The translations under genes and the position numbers were made by a program. Positions 8,126 to 18,288 of a stretch of 64,000 bases of DNA are shown in pieces. The notes under the pieces are model-generated. The model did no database searches. It was not told the DNA's origin and saw nothing but the letters and a program-made list of their open reading frames with translations. The stretch covers positions 288,303 through 352,302 of the forward strand of contig NZ_BBXC01000014.1 in NCBI RefSeq assembly GCF_001570525.1, read 5' to 3'. The stretch is from Herbidospora sakaeratensis (GTDB taxonomy: Bacteria; Actinomycetota; Actinomycetes; Streptosporangiales; Streptosporangiaceae). The number at the start of each line of letters is the position of its first letter. Within the stretch, counting starts at the first letter, position 1.

Positions 8126-9916
8126 GTGGCCCCACCGACCAGCAGCCAGATCAAGCCGGGACGCACGCTCCTGCTTCTTCTGGCGATCATCGCCGCCATG
8201 GGCGCGGCCGTGGTCCTGCAGAACGCGTACATCCCGAAGTTCGGTCTCGACCTCGCGGGCGGCACGACAGTCACGCTCTCGCCCGAGACCCTCGACAACA
8301 AGGCGCCCTCGCAAGAGAGCCTCGATCGGGCCGTCAACATCATCCGTGACCGCGTCAACGGGCAGGGCATCTCCGACGCCCAGGTCGCGAGGGCCAGTGA
8401 CAACATCCTGATCCAGATCCCGGGCGCGGGTCAGGAAGAGGCGTTGAAGCTGGTGGCCACGACCGCCGAGCTCCGCTTCCGCCAGGTGCTCGCCGTCGCC
8501 CCGGCCCAGGAGCAGCCGGCCGCGCTGCCCAGCGACGCGGCCTCGCCGGCCCCGTCGGGCTCGCTCCCGGCCGTGACGCCCTCGGCCGCCGCCTCTCCGG
8601 CCGCCAGCCCGGCGGGCCGGGCGGTCTCCAAGGCCCTCCAGGCGCCCTCGCCGACCGCGAGCGCCGAGGCGGGCCAGGGGAACAAGCAGGGCGACAACCA
8701 GGGTGACAACCAGCAGGGCAACGGCAAGAAGAAGAACGCCGAGCCCAGCCCGGCCGCCTCGCCGCTGGTGACGACGCAGCCCTCGGCCGACCCGAACGCC
8801 GCCGCCGACCCGCTGGCGGGCCAGGATCTGTCCGGCATCGACCCGGCCGTCCTGCAGCAGTTCAAGGACCTCAAGTGCACGGCCAACAACAAGGGCGCGG
8901 GCGTCCTCGACGACCCGACCAAGCAGTTCGCCGCGTGTGACGAGAGCGGCACCGCGAAGTACATCCTCGACGTGGCCGCGGTCCAGGGTTCGGAGATCAG
9001 CACCGCCTCGTCCGGCGTGCGCCAGGACACCGGCGAGTGGGTCGTCAACCTCGACTTCAAGAGCGCGGGCGCCACGAAGTGGTCCGAGCTCACCAACAAG
9101 ACCTTCAACAGCCAGCCGCCGCGCAACCAGATCGGCGCGGTGCTCGACGGCGTGGTCGTGACGGCCCCGGTCTCCAACGGCCGCATCACCGGCGGCAAGA
9201 CCGAGATCTCGGGCAGCTTCACCTCGCAGACGGCGACCGAGCTGGCCGACCAGCTGAAGTACGGCGCGCTGCCGCTGAAGTTCAAGGTCAGCTCGACGGT
9301 GTCGGTCTCCTCGACCCTCGGCGCCGACCAGCTGCGCGGCGGTCTGATCGCGGGCGGCATCGGCCTCATCATCGTCATGCTCTACCTGCTGCTCTACTAC
9401 CGCGGCCTCGGCGTGGTCGGCATCGCCAGCCTCCTGGTCGCGACGGTCGTCACCTACCTGTCGGTGGTGGTGCTCAGCGCCAACGCGGGCTTCCGCCTGT
9501 CGCTGCCGCACATCATCGGCCTGGTGGTCTCGATCGGCATCACCGCCGACTCCTTCATCGTCTACTTCGAGCGAATCCGAGACGAGATGAAGGAGGGCCG
9601 GCGCAGTCTGCGCACGGCCGTCGAGGTGGCCTGGAAGCGGGCCCGCCGCACGATCCTCGTGGCCGACGCGGTCATGTTCATCGCGGCCCTGGTGCTCTAC
9701 TTCCTGGCCGTGGGCGACGTCGCCGGCTTCGCCTTCGCGATGGGCCTGACGACCGTCATCGACATCGTGGTGGTGTTCCTCTTCACCAAGCCGCTCATGT
9801 CGCTGGTGGCGCGCATGAAGTTCTTCGCCAAGGGCCACCCGCTGTCCGGACTCGACGCCGAGCGCATGGCGCGCACCGACTCGTCGTCCACCTCGACCAC
9901 CCTCCAGGAGGCGTGA
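8126..9916 (+). CDS. secD: Protein translocase subunit SecD
   Basis: A 596-residue membrane protein that uses the proton gradient to pull secreted proteins across the membrane. It has an N-terminal transmembrane helix, a large outer domain beginning with the FGLDLAGGTTVTL motif, and five C-terminal helices with GITADSFIVYFERIRDE. Residues about 120-230 form a long low-complexity insertion rich in Pro, Ala, Ser and Gln/Asn, typical in position for actinobacterial SecD but extensive. The stop overlaps the secF start by one base. Confidence 0.95.
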   Translation: MAPPTSSQIKPGRTLLLLLAIIAAMGAAVVLQNAYIPKFGLDLAGGTTVTLSPETLDNKAPSQESLDRAVNIIRDRVNGQGISDAQVARASDNILIQIPGAGQEEALKLVATTAELRFRQVLAVAPAQEQPAALPSDAASPAPSGSLPAVTPSAAASPAASPAGRAVSKALQAPSPTASAEAGQGNKQGDNQGDNQQGNGKKKNAEPSPAASPLVTTQPSADPNAAADPLAGQDLSGIDPAVLQQFKDLKCTANNKGAGVLDDPTKQFAACDESGTAKYILDVAAVQGSEISTASSGVRQDTGEWVVNLDFKSAGATKWSELTNKTFNSQPPRNQIGAVLDGVVVTAPVSNGRITGGKTEISGSFTSQTATELADQLKYGALPLKFKVSSTVSVSSTLGADQLRGGLIAGGIGLIIVMLYLLLYYRGLGVVGIASLLVATVVTYLSVVVLSANAGFRLSLPHIIGLVVSIGITADSFIVYFERIRDEMKEGRRSLRTAVEVAWKRARRTILVADAVMFIAALVLYFLAVGDVAGFAFAMGLTTVIDIVVVFLFTKPLMSLVARMKFFAKGHPLSGLDAERMARTDSSSTSTTLQEA

Positions 9917-10923
9917 TGGCCGCCGGCCTCGCGCGCCGCCTCTACCGCGGCGACATCGACATCGACTTCGTCGGTAAGCGCAAGCTCTGGTACGGCCTGT
10001 CGCTCACGCTGCTGATCATCTCGATCGCCGGTCTGTTCATCAAGCCGCTCAACCTGGGCGTCGAGTTCACCGGCGGTTCGGTCTTCGACTTCACCCGTAC
10101 GCCCGGCTCGTCGATCGAGCAGGTGCGCGAGGTGGTCGGTTCGGCCGGTCCGCACCAGGTGATCGTCCAGGAGGCCGGGCCCAACTGGCGGGTGACCACC
10201 GAGAGCCTCGAGGGCTCCGAGGTCACCAAGGTCCAGCAGACCGTGGCCGACGAGTACAAGATCCAGCCCAACGACGTCAGCACCCAGGTCATCGGGGCGA
10301 CGTGGGGTGGTGAGGTCTCGACCAAGGCCTGGATCGGCCTGATCGTCTTCATGATCGCGATCATGCTCTACCTGAGCATGGCGTTCGAGTGGCGGATGGC
10401 GCTGGCGGCGATCGTCGCGCTCATCCACGACCTCGTGATCACGGCCGGCATCTACTCCTGGTCGGGCTTCGAGGTCACCCCGGCGACCATGCTGGGCTTC
10501 CTGACCATCCTCGGTTATTCGCTCTACGACGCGGTCGTCGTGTTCGACATGATCAAGGAGGTCACGACCCCGCTGAAGACGTCGGCGAAGATGACCTACA
10601 CCCAGGCGGCCAACAACGCCCTCAGCCACACCCTGATCCGGTCGCTGAACACCTCGCTGGTGGCGATCCTGCCGGTGGCGGCGATCCTGTTCATCGGGAC
10701 CACGCTGCTCGGCGCGGGTGTGCTGAAGGACCTCTCGCTGGCCCTCTTCGTCGGCATGCTCGTCGGCACCTACTCCTCCCTGTGCGTGGCGACGCCGATC
10801 CTGGTGTCGCTCAAGGAGCGCGAACCCCAGTGGATCGCCCTCGCCAAGAGAGTGCAACAGCGCGAGGCCTCCGAGGCCAAGCAGGCCTCCGCCAAGGAGA
10901 AGAAGGAACACGCGAAGAAGTAG
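9916..10923 (+). CDS. secF: Protein translocase subunit SecF
   Basis: A 335-residue partner of SecD with six predicted transmembrane helices. Signature segments are NLGVEFTGGSVFDF after the first helix, and LGFLTILGYSLYDAVVVFDMIKE plus the SLNTSLVAILPV helix in the second half. The C-terminus is strongly charged and lysine-rich. The ATG at 9916 shares its first base with the secD stop (TGATG), which decides the start. The gene ends directly before a hairpin repeat and a terminator. Confidence 0.95.
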   Translation: MAAGLARRLYRGDIDIDFVGKRKLWYGLSLTLLIISIAGLFIKPLNLGVEFTGGSVFDFTRTPGSSIEQVREVVGSAGPHQVIVQEAGPNWRVTTESLEGSEVTKVQQTVADEYKIQPNDVSTQVIGATWGGEVSTKAWIGLIVFMIAIMLYLSMAFEWRMALAAIVALIHDLVITAGIYSWSGFEVTPATMLGFLTILGYSLYDAVVVFDMIKEVTTPLKTSAKMTYTQAANNALSHTLIRSLNTSLVAILPVAAILFIGTTLLGAGVLKDLSLALFVGMLVGTYSSLCVATPILVSLKEREPQWIALAKRVQQREASEAKQASAKEKKEHAKK

Positions 10924-10927
10924 CAGA

Positions 10928-11046
10928 GCGAGACGCGGCCGGCCGAAGGCCGGTCGTGGCTCGCGTTGGGAATCTGCCCAATAGACACGAGACGCGGCCG
11001 GCCGAAGGCCGGTCGTGGCTCGCGTGGGGAATCTGCCCAATAGACA
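10928..11046 (+). repeat. Two tandem copies of a GAA-loop hairpin repeat (59-bp period)
   Basis: Two copies, about 10929-10987 and 10988-11046, differ at a single position. Each folds into a stem of 11 pairs, one A-G mismatch and four or five further pairs, closed by a GAA loop (copy 1: arms 10928-10944 and 10948-10964). A conserved tail around GGGAATCTGCCCAATAGACAC follows, itself a small inverted repeat. A diverged third copy lies at 27175-27211. This resembles a REP-type element. Confidence 0.8.
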
Positions 11047-11050
11047 CGCG

Positions 11051-11104
11051 AACGCCCTGCGGGATCCGGGGAAGATCCGGAGCCCGCGGGGCGTTTCGCT
11101 TTTT
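11051..11104 (+). terminator. Rho-independent terminator after secF
   Basis: Arms 11051-11063 and 11083-11095 pair over 13 positions with one G-U, enclosing a smaller inner hairpin (ATCCGG/GATCCGG region). A T-rich run (GCTTTTTG) follows. It would end the yajC-secD-secF transcript. Confidence 0.8.
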
Positions 11105-11163
11105 GTGGCGGGCGTGATTCGTGGCCGGCCCGGGTCCCGAAGCGTCTGGCCCTGAGCAGCCAT

Positions 11164-11169
11164 TAAAGT
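11164..11169 (+). promoter_or_regulatory. apt -10 element, leaderless start
   Basis: TAAAGT at 11164-11169 lies exactly six bases before the GTG start of apt, and no Shine-Dalgarno sequence is present. The transcript probably begins at the start codon itself. Confidence 0.45.
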
Positions 11170-11175
11170 TGGCAG

Positions 11176-11682
11176 GTGACCGAGTGGATCTCGCTGATCA
11201 GGGATATTCCCGACTATCCGCAGCCTGGCATCCTGTTCAAGGACATCACCCCCCTGCTGGCCGACCCGGCCGCGTTCACGACGGTCGTCGACGACCTGGC
11301 TGAGGGGTTCTCCTTCGACAAGGTGGTCGGCATCGAGGCCAGGGGTTTCATCCTGGCCGCTCCCGTGGCCCTCAGAAGGGGCGCGGGCTTCGTCCCGGTA
11401 CGCAAGAAGGGCAAACTGCCCGCCGAGACGCTTGAGGCGTCCTACGATCTGGAATACGGCTCGGCGACGATCGAGGTCCACGCCGACGCGTTCGCCCCGG
11501 GCGAGCGGGTCCTGGTGGTCGACGACGTCCTGGCCACCGGCGGCACCGCGGCCGCCGCGGTCGACCTGGTGCGGCGCGCGGGCGCCGAAGTGGTGGCCGT
11601 GTCCTTCCTGATGGAGCTGTCCTTCCTCCCCGGCAGGGAGAGGCTGCCCGATCTCGACGTCAGAGCTTTGGTTACCGTTTGA
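11176..11682 (+). CDS. apt: Adenine phosphoribosyltransferase
   Basis: A 168-residue type I phosphoribosyltransferase that salvages adenine to AMP using PRPP. The flexible-loop and base-binding segments IPDYPQPGILFKDITPLL and IEARGFILAAPVAL, and the PRPP motif VLVVDDVLATGGTAAAAVDL (about residues 114-133), are clear. Length is standard. In actinomycetes apt lies between secF and rel, as here; the Rel alarmone pathway also consumes purine nucleotides, so the two functions are linked metabolically. Start GTG 11176 appears leaderless. Confidence 0.95.
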   Translation: MTEWISLIRDIPDYPQPGILFKDITPLLADPAAFTTVVDDLAEGFSFDKVVGIEARGFILAAPVALRRGAGFVPVRKKGKLPAETLEASYDLEYGSATIEVHADAFAPGERVLVVDDVLATGGTAAAAVDLVRRAGAEVVAVSFLMELSFLPGRERLPDLDVRALVTV

Positions 11683-11722
11683 CCTACACTGAGTGATCTG
11701 GACTCGAATGTGAGGAGTCTGA

Positions 11723-14056
11723 GTGCCCCGTGAAGTGGCCCCCGGCAACGCGCCCGTCGAAGCACCCGGCGCGCCGGTTCCCGATGTGCCCGCAGAGGCG
11801 GCGCCCCCGGAGAAGGGGACGGCCGTCCGGCGCAGGCTGGGCCGGTTCGGGGGGCAGTGGGGTGCGATGAACCCCGTCCTCGAGCCCCTGTTCAAGACGG
11901 TCCGGGCCACCCACCCGAAGGCCGACCTCCGGCTGATCGAGCGGGCCTACGAGACGGCGGCCTACCACCACCGCGACCAGAAGCGGAAGAGCGGTGACCC
12001 CTACATCACCCATCCGCTGGCCGTGGCGACCATCCTGGCCGAGCTCGGCACCGACGACGAGACCCTGTGCGCGGCGCTCCTCCACGACACCGTGGAGGAC
12101 ACCGCCTACGGGCTCGACGAGCTGCGCGCCGACTTCGGCGAGAACATCGCGCTGCTCGTCGACGGGGTGACCAAGCTCGACAAGGTCAAGTTCGGCGACG
12201 CCGCCCAGGCCGAGACGGTCCGCAAGATGGTCGTGGCGATGAGCCGCGACATCCGGGTGCTGGTCATCAAGCTGGCCGACCGGCTCCACAACATGCGCAC
12301 CATGCGCTACATGCCCGAGCACAAGCGGCAGCAGAAGTCCCGCGAGACGCTGGAGATCTTCGCGCCGCTGGCCCACCGCCTGGGCATGAACACGATCAAG
12401 TGGGAGCTGGAGGACCTCGCGTTCACCATGCTCTTCCCCAAGCGCTACGACGAGATCGCCCGCATGGTCTCCGAGCGGGCCCCCCGGCGCGACCTGTTCC
12501 TGCAGGAAGTGATCGAGAACGTCCACTCCGACCTGCGGGAGCAGAAGATCCGGGCGACCGTGAAGGGCCGCCCGAAGCACTACTACTCGATCTACCAGAA
12601 GATGATCGCCAAGGGCGTCGCCTTCGACGACATCTACGACCTGGTCGGCATCCGGGTCCTGGTCGACACGGTCCGCGACTGCTACGCCGCGCTCGGAACG
12701 ATCCACGCTCGGTGGAACCCGGTGCCCGGCCGGTTCAAAGACTACATAGCGATGCCCAAGTTCAACATGTACCAGTCGCTCCACACGACGGTCATCGGGC
12801 CCGAGGGCAAGCCGGTCGAGCTGCAGATCCGCACCCGCGCGATGCACCACCGCGCCGAATACGGCGTCGCCGCCCACTGGAAGTACAAGGAGGAGATGGT
12901 CGCCTCCAACCCGGGTGGCAAGGTCAAGGACGTCAACGACATGGCGTGGCTGCGCCAGCTGCTCGACTGGCAGAAGGAGACCTCCGACCCGGGCGAGTTC
13001 CTCGAGTCGCTGCGCTTCGACCTGTCGGTCTCCGAGGTGTTCGTCTTCACCCCGCGCGGCCAGGTCATCGCGCTGCCCGACGGCGCGACCCCGGTCGACT
13101 TCGCCTACGCCGTGCACACCGAGGTCGGCCACCGCTGCATCGGGGCCCGGGTCAACGGGCGGCTGGTGCCGCTGGAGTCGCGCCTGGGCAACGGCGACAC
13201 GGTCGAGATCTTCACCTCGAAGTCGCCCGACGCCGGGCCCTCGCGCGACTGGCTGAAGTTCGTCAAGTCGGGCCGGGCCCGCAACAAGATCCGCCAGTGG
13301 TTCTCCAAGGAGCGCCGCGAGACCGCGATCGAGGCCGGCAAGGAGGCCATCGGGCGGGCGATGCGCAAGCAGGGCCTGCCGCTCCAGCGGCTCATGTCGG
13401 GCGAGGCGCTGCTCGCCTTGGCGCGTGATCTCCACTACGCCGACGTGTCGGCGCTCTACGCGGCGGTGGGCGAAGGGCACATCGCGGCCCAGGCGGTCGT
13501 CCAGAAGCTCGTACAGGCCCTGGGAGGGGTCGAGGGGGCCGAGGAGGACATCGCCGAGGCGGCGCTGCCCACGCAGCTCAAGGGACGTCCCAGGGCCGGC
13601 ACCAACGCGGGCGTCACGGTGGCGGGCGACCCCGACGTGTGGGTACGGCTGTCGCGCTGCTGCACGCCCGTCCCGGGCGACGACATCACCGGCTTCGTGA
13701 CCCGGGGCCACGGCGTCTCGGTGCACCGGGTCGACTGCGCCAACGTCGGGCAGCTCCAGGAGCAGCCCGAGCGGCTCGTCGAGGTGGCCTGGTCGGCCGG
13801 CGACGACTCGGTGTTCCTGGTGGCGATCCAGGTCGAGGCGCTCGACCGGCCCCGTCTGCTGTCCGACGTGACCCGGACCCTGTCCGACCACCACGTCAAT
13901 ATCCTGTCGGCGTCGGTGACGACCTCGCGCGACCGGGTGGCGGTCAGCAAGTTCACCTTCGAGATGGGCGACCCCAAGCACCTGGGCCACGTGCTCAAGG
14001 CCGTGCGCAACATCCCGGGCGTCTACGACGTCTACCGGGTGACCAGCGGCGCCTGA
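11723..14056 (+). CDS. rel: Bifunctional (p)ppGpp synthetase/hydrolase Rel
   Basis: A 777-residue long RelA/SpoT homologue. After a disordered Pro/Ala-rich N-terminus of about 45 residues come the HD hydrolase domain (HDTVED near residue 120), the synthetase domain ([12 protein letters not shown], and [13 protein letters not shown]), a TGS domain near residues 430-495, a zinc-finger/helical segment with RCCTPVPGD, and a C-terminal ACT domain from about residue 687. Both catalytic domains look intact, so it should make and degrade (p)ppGpp. GTG 11723 has TGAGGAG six bases upstream. Its stop codon is embedded in the terminator hairpin that follows. Confidence 0.97.
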   Translation: MPREVAPGNAPVEAPGAPVPDVPAEAAPPEKGTAVRRRLGRFGGQWGAMNPVLEPLFKTVRATHPKADLRLIERAYETAAYHHRDQKRKSGDPYITHPLAVATILAELGTDDETLCAALLHDTVEDTAYGLDELRADFGENIALLVDGVTKLDKVKFGDAAQAETVRKMVVAMSRDIRVLVIKLADRLHNMRTMRYMPEHKRQQKSRETLEIFAPLAHRLGMNTIKWELEDLAFTMLFPKRYDEIARMVSERAPRRDLFLQEVIENVHSDLREQKIRATVKGRPKHYYSIYQKMIAKGVAFDDIYDLVGIRVLVDTVRDCYAALGTIHARWNPVPGRFKDYIAMPKFNMYQSLHTTVIGPEGKPVELQIRTRAMHHRAEYGVAAHWKYKEEMVASNPGGKVKDVNDMAWLRQLLDWQKETSDPGEFLESLRFDLSVSEVFVFTPRGQVIALPDGATPVDFAYAVHTEVGHRCIGARVNGRLVPLESRLGNGDTVEIFTSKSPDAGPSRDWLKFVKSGRARNKIRQWFSKERRETAIEAGKEAIGRAMRKQGLPLQRLMSGEALLALARDLHYADVSALYAAVGEGHIAAQAVVQKLVQALGGVEGAEEDIAEAALPTQLKGRPRAGTNAGVTVAGDPDVWVRLSRCCTPVPGDDITGFVTRGHGVSVHRVDCANVGQLQEQPERLVEVAWSAGDDSVFLVAIQVEALDRPRLLSDVTRTLSDHHVNILSASVTTSRDRVAVSKFTFEMGDPKHLGHVLKAVRNIPGVYDVYRVTSGA

Positions 14057-14076
14057 CCCTTCATGGGTCAGGCGCC
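14048..14076. terminator. Bidirectional hairpin between rel and the DUF349 gene
   Basis: A perfect 12-bp stem (14048-14059 with 14065-14076) with a five-base loop. It contains the rel stop codon and lies 15 bases from the stop of the convergent DUF349 gene. There is no T-tract, as is common for actinomycete terminators. Confidence 0.75.
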
Positions 14077-14090
14077 GCGGGCACGACCTG

Positions 14091-15314
14091 CTAGGAGAAC
14101 TCGGCGAGCGTGCGCTCGGCCTCTTCGAGCCAGGAGCGGCGGGCGGCGATGCCCTCCTCGGCCTCCTTGGCCTGCTTGCTGCCCGGCTGGGCCTTGGCCA
14201 GCCGGGTCTCCAGCTGCTCGATCGAGCGGCGGAGCTGGTTGACCGTGTCCTGCGCCCGCGCGCGGGCCTCGGGGTTGGAGCGCTTCCACTCCGCCTCTTC
14301 GGCCTTGCGGACCGCGTCGTCGATCTTCCGCAGGCCGCCCTCGAGCCGGTCGCGCTGCTCGCGCGGCACCGGGCCGACGGCCTCCCACCGCTCGACCAGC
14401 GCGCGGAGCTGACCGCGCGCCGCGCGGACGTCGGTCACCGGGAGGATCTTCTCCGCCTCGACGAGCAGCAGCTCCTTGGCGTCGGCGTTGGCCGCGAACG
14501 ACGCGTCGCGCTCGGCGAACACCGTCGAGCGGGCCTGGAAGAACTGGTCCTGGGCGCCCTTGAAGCGGTTCCAGAGCTCGTCCTCGGCCTCGCGGGAGGC
14601 CCGGCCGGCCGCCTTCCAGCGACGCATCAGCTCGCGGTAGGCCGCGGCCGTGGCGTTCCAGTCGGTCGAGCTCGACAGCTCCTCGGCCTCGGTCACGATG
14701 CGCTCCTTGGCGGAACGCACCTGGTCGCGCTGCTCGTCGAGCGAGGAGAAGTAGGCCTTGCGGCGCTTGGCGAAGGCCGTGCGGGCCGTGGACAGGCGCT
14801 TCCACAGCGCCGCCTCGGTCGCGCGGTCGATCCGCTCGGCGGCCTTCCACTCCTCGACGAGCTGGCGCAGCCGCTCGCCGCCGGACTTCCAGTGAGTGGC
14901 GTCCTCGGCGATGCGCTCGGCCTCGCCGACGATCCGCTCCTTGATCTCCTTGGCCTGGCCGCGGGCGACCTCGCGGGCCGCCTTCACTTCCTCGCGGCGC
15001 TTGCCGACCATCTCGGAGAGGGCCTGGAGCCGGTTGTTCAGCGAGTCGAGGTCACCGACCGCGTTCGCCCCGGTGATCGCCTCGCGCAGCTTCAGGATGC
15101 CGGCCTCCGCCTGGGCGGGCGGCAGGTCGGTGCCCTTCACCCGCTGTTCGAGCAGCTGGACCTGACCGGCCAGCTCGTCGAACTTGCGGTGGAAGTAGGC
15201 CAGCGCCTCTTCCGGTTCCCCGGCCTGCCAGGACCCGACGGCCCGTTCTCCCTCAGCCGTACGCACGTAGACGGTGCCGTCGTCGTCTACCCGGCCCCAC
15301 GGGTCGGTGGTCAC
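14091..15314 (-). CDS. DUF349 domain-containing protein
   Basis: About 407 residues, almost entirely helical and highly charged, built of several DUF349 repeats. Each repeat has the pattern of a tryptophan in WK/RW followed by E/D-rich helices and LWxRF-like segments (LWKRLSTAR, LWNRFKGAQ). Function of the family is not established; it is conserved next to rel and a cyclophilin gene in actinomycetes. GTG at 15314 follows GGGAGGA by four bases and is preferred over a GTG five codons upstream. The cyclophilin gene lies upstream on the same strand, 57 bp away. Confidence 0.85.
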   Translation of the reverse strand: MTTDPWGRVDDDGTVYVRTAEGERAVGSWQAGEPEEALAYFHRKFDELAGQVQLLEQRVKGTDLPPAQAEAGILKLREAITGANAVGDLDSLNNRLQALSEMVGKRREEVKAAREVARGQAKEIKERIVGEAERIAEDATHWKSGGERLRQLVEEWKAAERIDRATEAALWKRLSTARTAFAKRRKAYFSSLDEQRDQVRSAKERIVTEAEELSSSTDWNATAAAYRELMRRWKAAGRASREAEDELWNRFKGAQDQFFQARSTVFAERDASFAANADAKELLLVEAEKILPVTDVRAARGQLRALVERWEAVGPVPREQRDRLEGGLRKIDDAVRKAEEAEWKRSNPEARARAQDTVNQLRRSIEQLETRLAKAQPGSKQAKEAEEGIAARRSWLEEAERTLAEFS

Positions 15315-15371
15315 CGTGTCCTCCCGCACTCGAATCAGCCTCCAGGGCGTTTAGCCCTTGGTTGTATTACG

Positions 15372-16214
15372 TCAGCTCTTGCCGGTAATTGTCACGTCTT
15401 TGATTTCGACAGCCTGCTTCGGCGTACCGTCGCCGCCGCCGCCCTCGACGCCCGCCTTGGCCACCTTGTCGACGAGGTCCAGGCCCTTGGTGATCGTGCC
15501 GAAGGGCGTGTACGAGTCGGGCAGGGTGTCGGTCTCGTCGCCGTAGACGATGAAGAACTGGCTGCCGTTGGTGTTCGGGCCGCTGTTGGCCATGGCCAGC
15601 ACGCCCCGCTTGTAGCTGGCGCCCTCGAGGTTCTCGTCGACGAAGCGGTAGCCGGGGCCGCCGCTGCCCGTGGCGGTCGGGTCGCCGCACTGGAGCACCT
15701 TGATGCCCTCGGTCGTGAGGCGGTGGCACTTCGTGTTGGCGAAGTAGCCCTTGCTCGCCAGGTGGGTGAACGAGCCGACCGTGCACGGCGCCTTGGCACC
15801 GTCGAGGTCGGCCTCGATGACGCCCAGGTTGGTGTCGATCTTCATGACCGCCGGCGCCGCCGCGACCTTCGGGTCGGGCTTGCCGACGTCCTTGGCCCCG
15901 CCCGCCGGGTCGCTCACGTAGTCGCACCTGCCCGTGCCCTTGTCGAAGGGCAGGGGCTCCGCGGGGGCCGCCGCCGCGCTCTCGGCCGGATTGGCCGAGG
16001 CCGACGCCGCCGCCGTGGCCGGGTCGGCGTCGTCACTGCCGCCCGTCAGGAAGATCGCCGCCGCCACGATGCCCGCGATGACGACCACGACACCGGCGGT
16101 GGTCCCGATCGCGGCGTTGCGCTTCGCGGCGCGCTCACGTTGGAGGCGTGCGGCCTGCTGGCGCTCGTGGTGTTCGCGCGCGAGTTGCTTCTGCCGGTCC
16201 TTCCCGGTGACCAC
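15372..16214 (-). CDS. Membrane-anchored peptidyl-prolyl cis-trans isomerase (cyclophilin type)
   Basis: About 280 residues: a basic cytosolic N-terminus (KDRQKQLAREHHERQQAARL), one transmembrane helix near residues 30-52 (AGVVVVIAGIVAAAIFL), an Ala/Pro linker and a cyclophilin domain. Recognisable parts are FTHLASKGYFANTKCHRLTTEG, GDPTATGSGGPGYRFVDENL, GVLAMANSGPNTNGSQFFIVYG and YTPFGTITKGLDLVDKV. It should help fold secreted proteins at the outer membrane face. GTG 16214 follows GGGAGGA by four bases; a TTG seven codons upstream is less likely. A second cyclophilin gene is found 5 kb away. Confidence 0.92.
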   Translation of the reverse strand: MVTGKDRQKQLAREHHERQQAARLQRERAAKRNAAIGTTAGVVVVIAGIVAAAIFLTGGSDDADPATAAASASANPAESAAAAPAEPLPFDKGTGRCDYVSDPAGGAKDVGKPDPKVAAAPAVMKIDTNLGVIEADLDGAKAPCTVGSFTHLASKGYFANTKCHRLTTEGIKVLQCGDPTATGSGGPGYRFVDENLEGASYKRGVLAMANSGPNTNGSQFFIVYGDETDTLPDSYTPFGTITKGLDLVDKVAKAGVEGGGGDGTPKQAVEIKDVTITGKS

Positions 16215-16360
16215 TTCGTCCTCCCGACTGTCCAAGAATGACTATTGAGGTGGGCGAATCGTATCGGCACACGGGTATTGGTTCGCAGCCCGCCGACCCG
16301 CACCGGTACCCTTCGGTTACATTCGCTCGCTCAATCCTTTGAGACATCGAGGCCGCTCCG

Positions 16361-17032
16361 TTGTTGATCGCCGGGTTCCCAGCCGGGTCTTTCCAGACCA
16401 ACTGCTACGTCGTCGCGCCCGCCGCCGGCGCGGAGTGCGTGGTCGTCGACCCAGGTCAGAACGCTGAAGACGGCCTCGACGAGCTGATCCGCGAGCACCG
16501 GCTGAAGCCGGTCGCGGTGGTCCTGACCCACGGGCACATCGACCACATGTGGTCGGTCGGTCCGGTTTGCGGAGCTCGTGAAATTCCTGCCTGGATTCAT
16601 CCCGATGATCGGGTTCTGCTGAGCGATCCGGGCCGTGGATTCGGCGCGATGAGCAAACAGCTGTTCGGAGGGCTGGAGTTCAGCGAGCCCGACGACGTCC
16701 GCGAGCTCGCCGACGGCGCCGTTTTGGAGCTGGCCGGCCTCGAGCTGGTCGTCGACCACCGGCCGGGCCATACCGGGGGGTCGGTGACCTTCAGGCTCGA
16801 CGACGAACACGTGCTGTTCAGCGGCGACCTGTTGTTCCGCGACTCCATCGGCCGCACCGATCTGCCGGGCGGCGACCATTCCGCGATGCTCAGCAGCCTC
16901 GCCAAGACGTTGACGCTGCCAGACCAAACGGTGGTTCTCCCCGGTCACGGACCCCAGACGACCATCGGCCGCGAGCGCGCCTCGAACCCCTTCTTGAAGG
17001 ACGCGGCGCCCGGCCCGACACGAGGACTGTGA
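16361..17032 (+). CDS. MBL-fold metallo-hydrolase (glyoxalase II-like)
   Basis: A 223-residue metallo-beta-lactamase-fold protein with the metal motif THGHIDHM, a second His in [12 protein letters not shown], Asp in [16 protein letters not shown] and a final His in [10 protein letters not shown]. This is the hydroxyacylglutathione hydrolase-like subgroup found before hisS in actinomycetes; the thioester substrate is unknown. The TTG start at 16361 is preceded by a weak GAGG. The gene is divergent from the cyclophilin gene across a 146-bp promoter gap, and its stop overlaps the hisS start region. Confidence 0.9.
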   Translation: MLIAGFPAGSFQTNCYVVAPAAGAECVVVDPGQNAEDGLDELIREHRLKPVAVVLTHGHIDHMWSVGPVCGAREIPAWIHPDDRVLLSDPGRGFGAMSKQLFGGLEFSEPDDVRELADGAVLELAGLELVVDHRPGHTGGSVTFRLDDEHVLFSGDLLFRDSIGRTDLPGGDHSAMLSSLAKTLTLPDQTVVLPGHGPQTTIGRERASNPFLKDAAPGPTRGL

Positions 17033-18288
17033 TGACCTTCCAGGCGCCCAAGGGCGTTAGCGAATACGCGCCGCCCCGTTCGGCGGCGTTCCGGCGGGCG
17101 ATCGACACCTTCGCCGCCGCGGTGACCAAGGCCGGTTACGGCTACCTCGAACTGCCGGTGTTCGAGGACACCCAGCTCTACGCGCGCGGCGTCGGCGAGT
17201 CGACCGACGTCGTGACCAAGGAGATGTACACCTTCCAGGACCGGGGCGGCCGTTCGGTCACGCTGCGGCCCGAGTTCACCGCCGGCGTGCTGCGGTCGGT
17301 GCTGGAGAACGGCCTGCACAACGGCCAGCTGCCCGCGAAGGTGTGGGCCGTCGGCCCCGCCTTCCGCTACGAGCGGCCCCAGGCCGGGCGTTACCGGCAG
17401 TTCTACCAGGTCGACCTCGAGGCGATCGGCAGCGACGACCCGCTCGTCGACGCCGAGACGATCGCCATCGCGTGGGACTGGTACCAGCAGCTGGGCCTGC
17501 AGCGGCTGACGCTGCTGCTGAACACGCTGGGCTGCGCCGAGTGCCGCCCGATCTACCGGGCCGCGCTGCAGGACTTCCTGCGCGCCCTCGACCTCGACGA
17601 GGCCACCCGCGCCCGCGTCGAGATCAACCCGCTGCGCGTCCTCGACGACAAGCGGCCCGAGGTGAAGGCCCAGCTCGAAGGGGCGCCGCTGGTCACCGAC
17701 CACCTGTGCGCCTCCTGCAAGGCCCACCACGACCAGGTGCGCACCGCCCTGGCCGACCTGTCGATCCCGTGGACCGACAACCCGCGCCTGGTGCGCGGCC
17801 TCGACTACTACACCCGCACCACCTTCGAGTTCGACCACCCGCTCCTGGGGGCGCAGTCGGCCGTCGGCGGGGGCGGCCGCTACGACGGGCTCTCGGAGTC
17901 CATCGGCGGGCCGCCGCTGCCCGGCATCGGCTTCGGGCTCGGCCTCGACCGCACCGTGCTGGCCATGGAGGCCGAAGAGGTCGCCGCGGCCGCCGTCTCG
18001 ACGGTCGACGTCTACGCCGTGCCCCTGGGCGAGGAGGCCCGCCGCCGCGCGTTCGGGCTGCTGACCGAGCTGCGCCGGGCGGGGCTCGCGGCCGACATGG
18101 CCTACGGCTCCCGGGGGCTCAAGGGGTCCATGAAGGCGGCGTCGAAGTCGGGGGCCAGGTATGCGCTGATCATCGGTGAGCGCGACCTGGAGGCGGGGGC
18201 CGTACAGCTGAAGGACCTGGAAACCGCTGAACAGACCGAGGTGTCCCTCGCCTCTGTCGTCGACACCCTGAAAGGGAAACTCTTGTGA
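17032..18288 (+). CDS. hisS: Histidine--tRNA ligase
   Basis: A class II aminoacyl-tRNA synthetase of 418 residues. Motif 2 ([18 protein letters not shown]), the histidine-specific [15 protein letters not shown] and motif 3 ([11 protein letters not shown]) are intact, followed by a C-terminal anticodon-binding domain. An internal insertion carries two Cys-x2-Cys pairs (CAEC, CASC), seen in many bacterial HisRS. ATG 17032 is chosen over the adjacent GTG 17029 because CGAGGA lies six bases upstream. Its stop overlaps the aspS start, so hisS and aspS are coupled. Confidence 0.96.
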   Translation: MTFQAPKGVSEYAPPRSAAFRRAIDTFAAAVTKAGYGYLELPVFEDTQLYARGVGESTDVVTKEMYTFQDRGGRSVTLRPEFTAGVLRSVLENGLHNGQLPAKVWAVGPAFRYERPQAGRYRQFYQVDLEAIGSDDPLVDAETIAIAWDWYQQLGLQRLTLLLNTLGCAECRPIYRAALQDFLRALDLDEATRARVEINPLRVLDDKRPEVKAQLEGAPLVTDHLCASCKAHHDQVRTALADLSIPWTDNPRLVRGLDYYTRTTFEFDHPLLGAQSAVGGGGRYDGLSESIGGPPLPGIGFGLGLDRTVLAMEAEEVAAAAVSTVDVYAVPLGEEARRRAFGLLTELRRAGLAADMAYGSRGLKGSMKAASKSGARYALIIGERDLEAGAVQLKDLETAEQTEVSLASVVDTLKGKLL